64,000 nt of DNA from Progne subis subis (lineage: Eukaryota; Chordata; Aves; Passeriformes; Hirundinidae). The stretch covers positions 6,083,058-6,147,057 of the forward strand of contig JAKJHU010000030.1 of assembly GCA_022316685.1 (NCBI GenBank), given 5' to 3'. A program made the position numbers and the translations under genes. Below the pieces are notes generated by a model. That model was not told the origin of the DNA. It made no database searches and saw only the letters and a list, made by a program, of their open reading frames with translations. How positions within the stretch are numbered: position 1 is the first letter of the stretch; each line of letters begins with the position of its first letter. This document shows, one piece after another, positions 62,988 to 64,000 of the stretch.

Positions 62988-64000
62988 TGTGGTGGGTTGA
63001 GCGCCCACTAGAACTATTTTCTCTTTTTCTGCTGTGACATAGGATTAGCAGAAGAGCAAAGCAGGCTCAGACTTTAAAAGGTATAAAGAAAGCTTTATTA
63101 ACAAAACTACAAGAAAAAGGAAAAAAAAATCAGAATAAAACCTCCAGAACACTTCTCCCCCCACAACCTTCTTTTCTTTCCCACTGATAACATACAGAGA
63201 CAAAACCTTAGGACTTAGGTCAGTTGATCACCTCTAAAATGATGTTTCATCAATTCTCTTAAGAAGAGGAGTCCCTTGCCATGTCATGGAGACTCCTCCA
63301 CAAGAAAACAGTTCTCTCATGGCTTTAATTCTCACAACTAGCAGCTGCCTGGAAATCTGCATTCATGTAAGTCCCTCCCATCTCATGCAGCCTTCCCACA
63401 GCTGCATGCATAGGCCATGTCAAGCTCGTGGGGTACTATTTTAAGGGTAAGCTGTTCAAAGGTTCTCTTCATCTATCTCTGAGTTCCTCTTCCTCTGTAG
63501 GAACAGAAGTCTTCTTCTTTCCCTGGGAGCAGAGGGATCACTCTCATCTCTCTCTCTGTTCAAGCTTCTCATGAGATCACAGCTACTTCAACATCTACTT
63601 CAGCACAAATGCCTTTGCTCATGTCTGCAATTTGAACACTCCATCTGCCTATACTGTTTCCATGAATTAAAGGGATATTCTAGTGTAGCAACAGTTCATC
63701 ACCATGGACTTGCAAAAGAATTTCAGCCTAAGACTAAGGAATCTTCTCATTCTCTTCCCATCTGGGACTTGACTTCTTCTTCACTGACCTTGGTGTCATC
63801 ATGTTGTCTCTCTATGTCTTCACTCTGTCCTTTTCTCTCACCTGGGAGATCAATGTCCTGCAAGTTTCATCTGTGCAATGAAAGAGTTAATATCTTGCCC
63901 GAAGGTCAAGATGCTGAGCGGTGGCTGAAGCAGTCGCCATGATGGATTTTGGGCCACGCTGGAGGCTGTGCCAGGATCTCAGGGCCCCTAGTCTGGCGCC
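62988..64000 (-). mobile_element. ERVL-type LTR, antisense, cut by the window end
   Basis: The + strand begins TGTGGTGGGTTGAGCGCCCA, the same edge as the LTR at 35208. It continues with AAAGCTTTATTAACAAAACT (a minus-strand AATAAAGCTTT polyadenylation signal at about 63091-63101). Further right comes TTCACTGACCTTGGTGTCAT near 63781, shared with the family, and then a GC-rich stretch reaching the window end. On the minus strand, just beyond the LTR edge, a sequence starting TGGTGCGTTGGC after a 5-nt spacer could be a primer-binding site, which would make this the 5' LTR of a largely lost provirus. The small open frame at 63571-63942 lies inside it and is not a gene. Confidence 0.7.

Larger units (their letters stand above)
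54619..64000 (+). other. RIMS2: RIMS2 intron after C2A (3' part outside window)
   Basis: At least 9.4 kb of intron. It contains a nearly G-free A/C-rich stretch (55300-55460), a weak 36-nt exon candidate (57635), a strong 27-nt microexon candidate (62307), a short tandem duplication near 60393-60452 (TTTATTGTACATCTAT twice) and the antisense LTR at the right edge. The rest is AT-rich unique sequence. Confidence 0.8.

Noticed and set aside
63571..63942. 123-codon open frame on the + strand
   Set aside because: It is antisense to the LTR at the right edge and follows LTR sequence throughout.

Overview
The window is vertebrate nuclear DNA, almost certainly avian and probably passerine. It is AT-rich and CpG-poor. 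It carries CR1 LINE copies with the bird-type octamer 3' tail (TTCTGTGA/ATTCTATG) and endogenous-retrovirus LTRs that resemble avian ERVL-type LTRs. It shows no SINE family that I recognise. The species call is an inference from repeat content; no database was searched.

The only host protein-coding gene I can support is an internal part of RIMS2 (RIM2, an active-zone Rab3-interacting scaffold) on the + strand. I find ten well-supported coding exons between 25112 and 54618. They encode the end of the linker after the zinc-finger region, the PDZ domain (26855-29834), a Ser/Pro-rich linker (36505-37821), an alternative 16-residue cassette (43406-43453), the C2A domain (50895 to within 54465-54618), and the start of the C2A-C2B linker. 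Splice phases match at every junction. Both window edges lie in introns, so the promoter, the zinc-finger exons, C2B and the 3' UTR are outside.

The first two exons (25112-25179 and 25295-25503) have the same start phase and the same end phase, so exactly one of them must be used to keep the frame. Beyond the last known exon, 62307-62333 has perfect splice signals and phase for a 27-nt microexon that I do not recognise from RIM2. A weaker 36-nt candidate lies at 57635-57670.

Layout: 1-25111 is one large intron holding CR1 fragments, microsatellites, two sense-oriented solo-LTR-like elements and a pre-miRNA-like hairpin (7819-7892). 25112-29834 holds the alternative exons and the PDZ exons. 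29835-36504 is an intron carrying a sense LTR directly followed by a broken CR1 reverse transcriptase, and an antisense ERVL-type LTR. 36505-43453 holds linker exons. 50895-54618 holds C2A. 54619-64000 is intron, ending inside a second antisense ERVL-type LTR. I see no tRNA, rRNA, CRISPR array or prokaryotic feature.

The most interesting leads are the candidate microexon, the exactly-one exon pair, the LTR whose 3' edge abuts a consensus splice donor less than 1 kb upstream of an exon with a well-placed in-frame ATG, and the long hairpin in the first intron.
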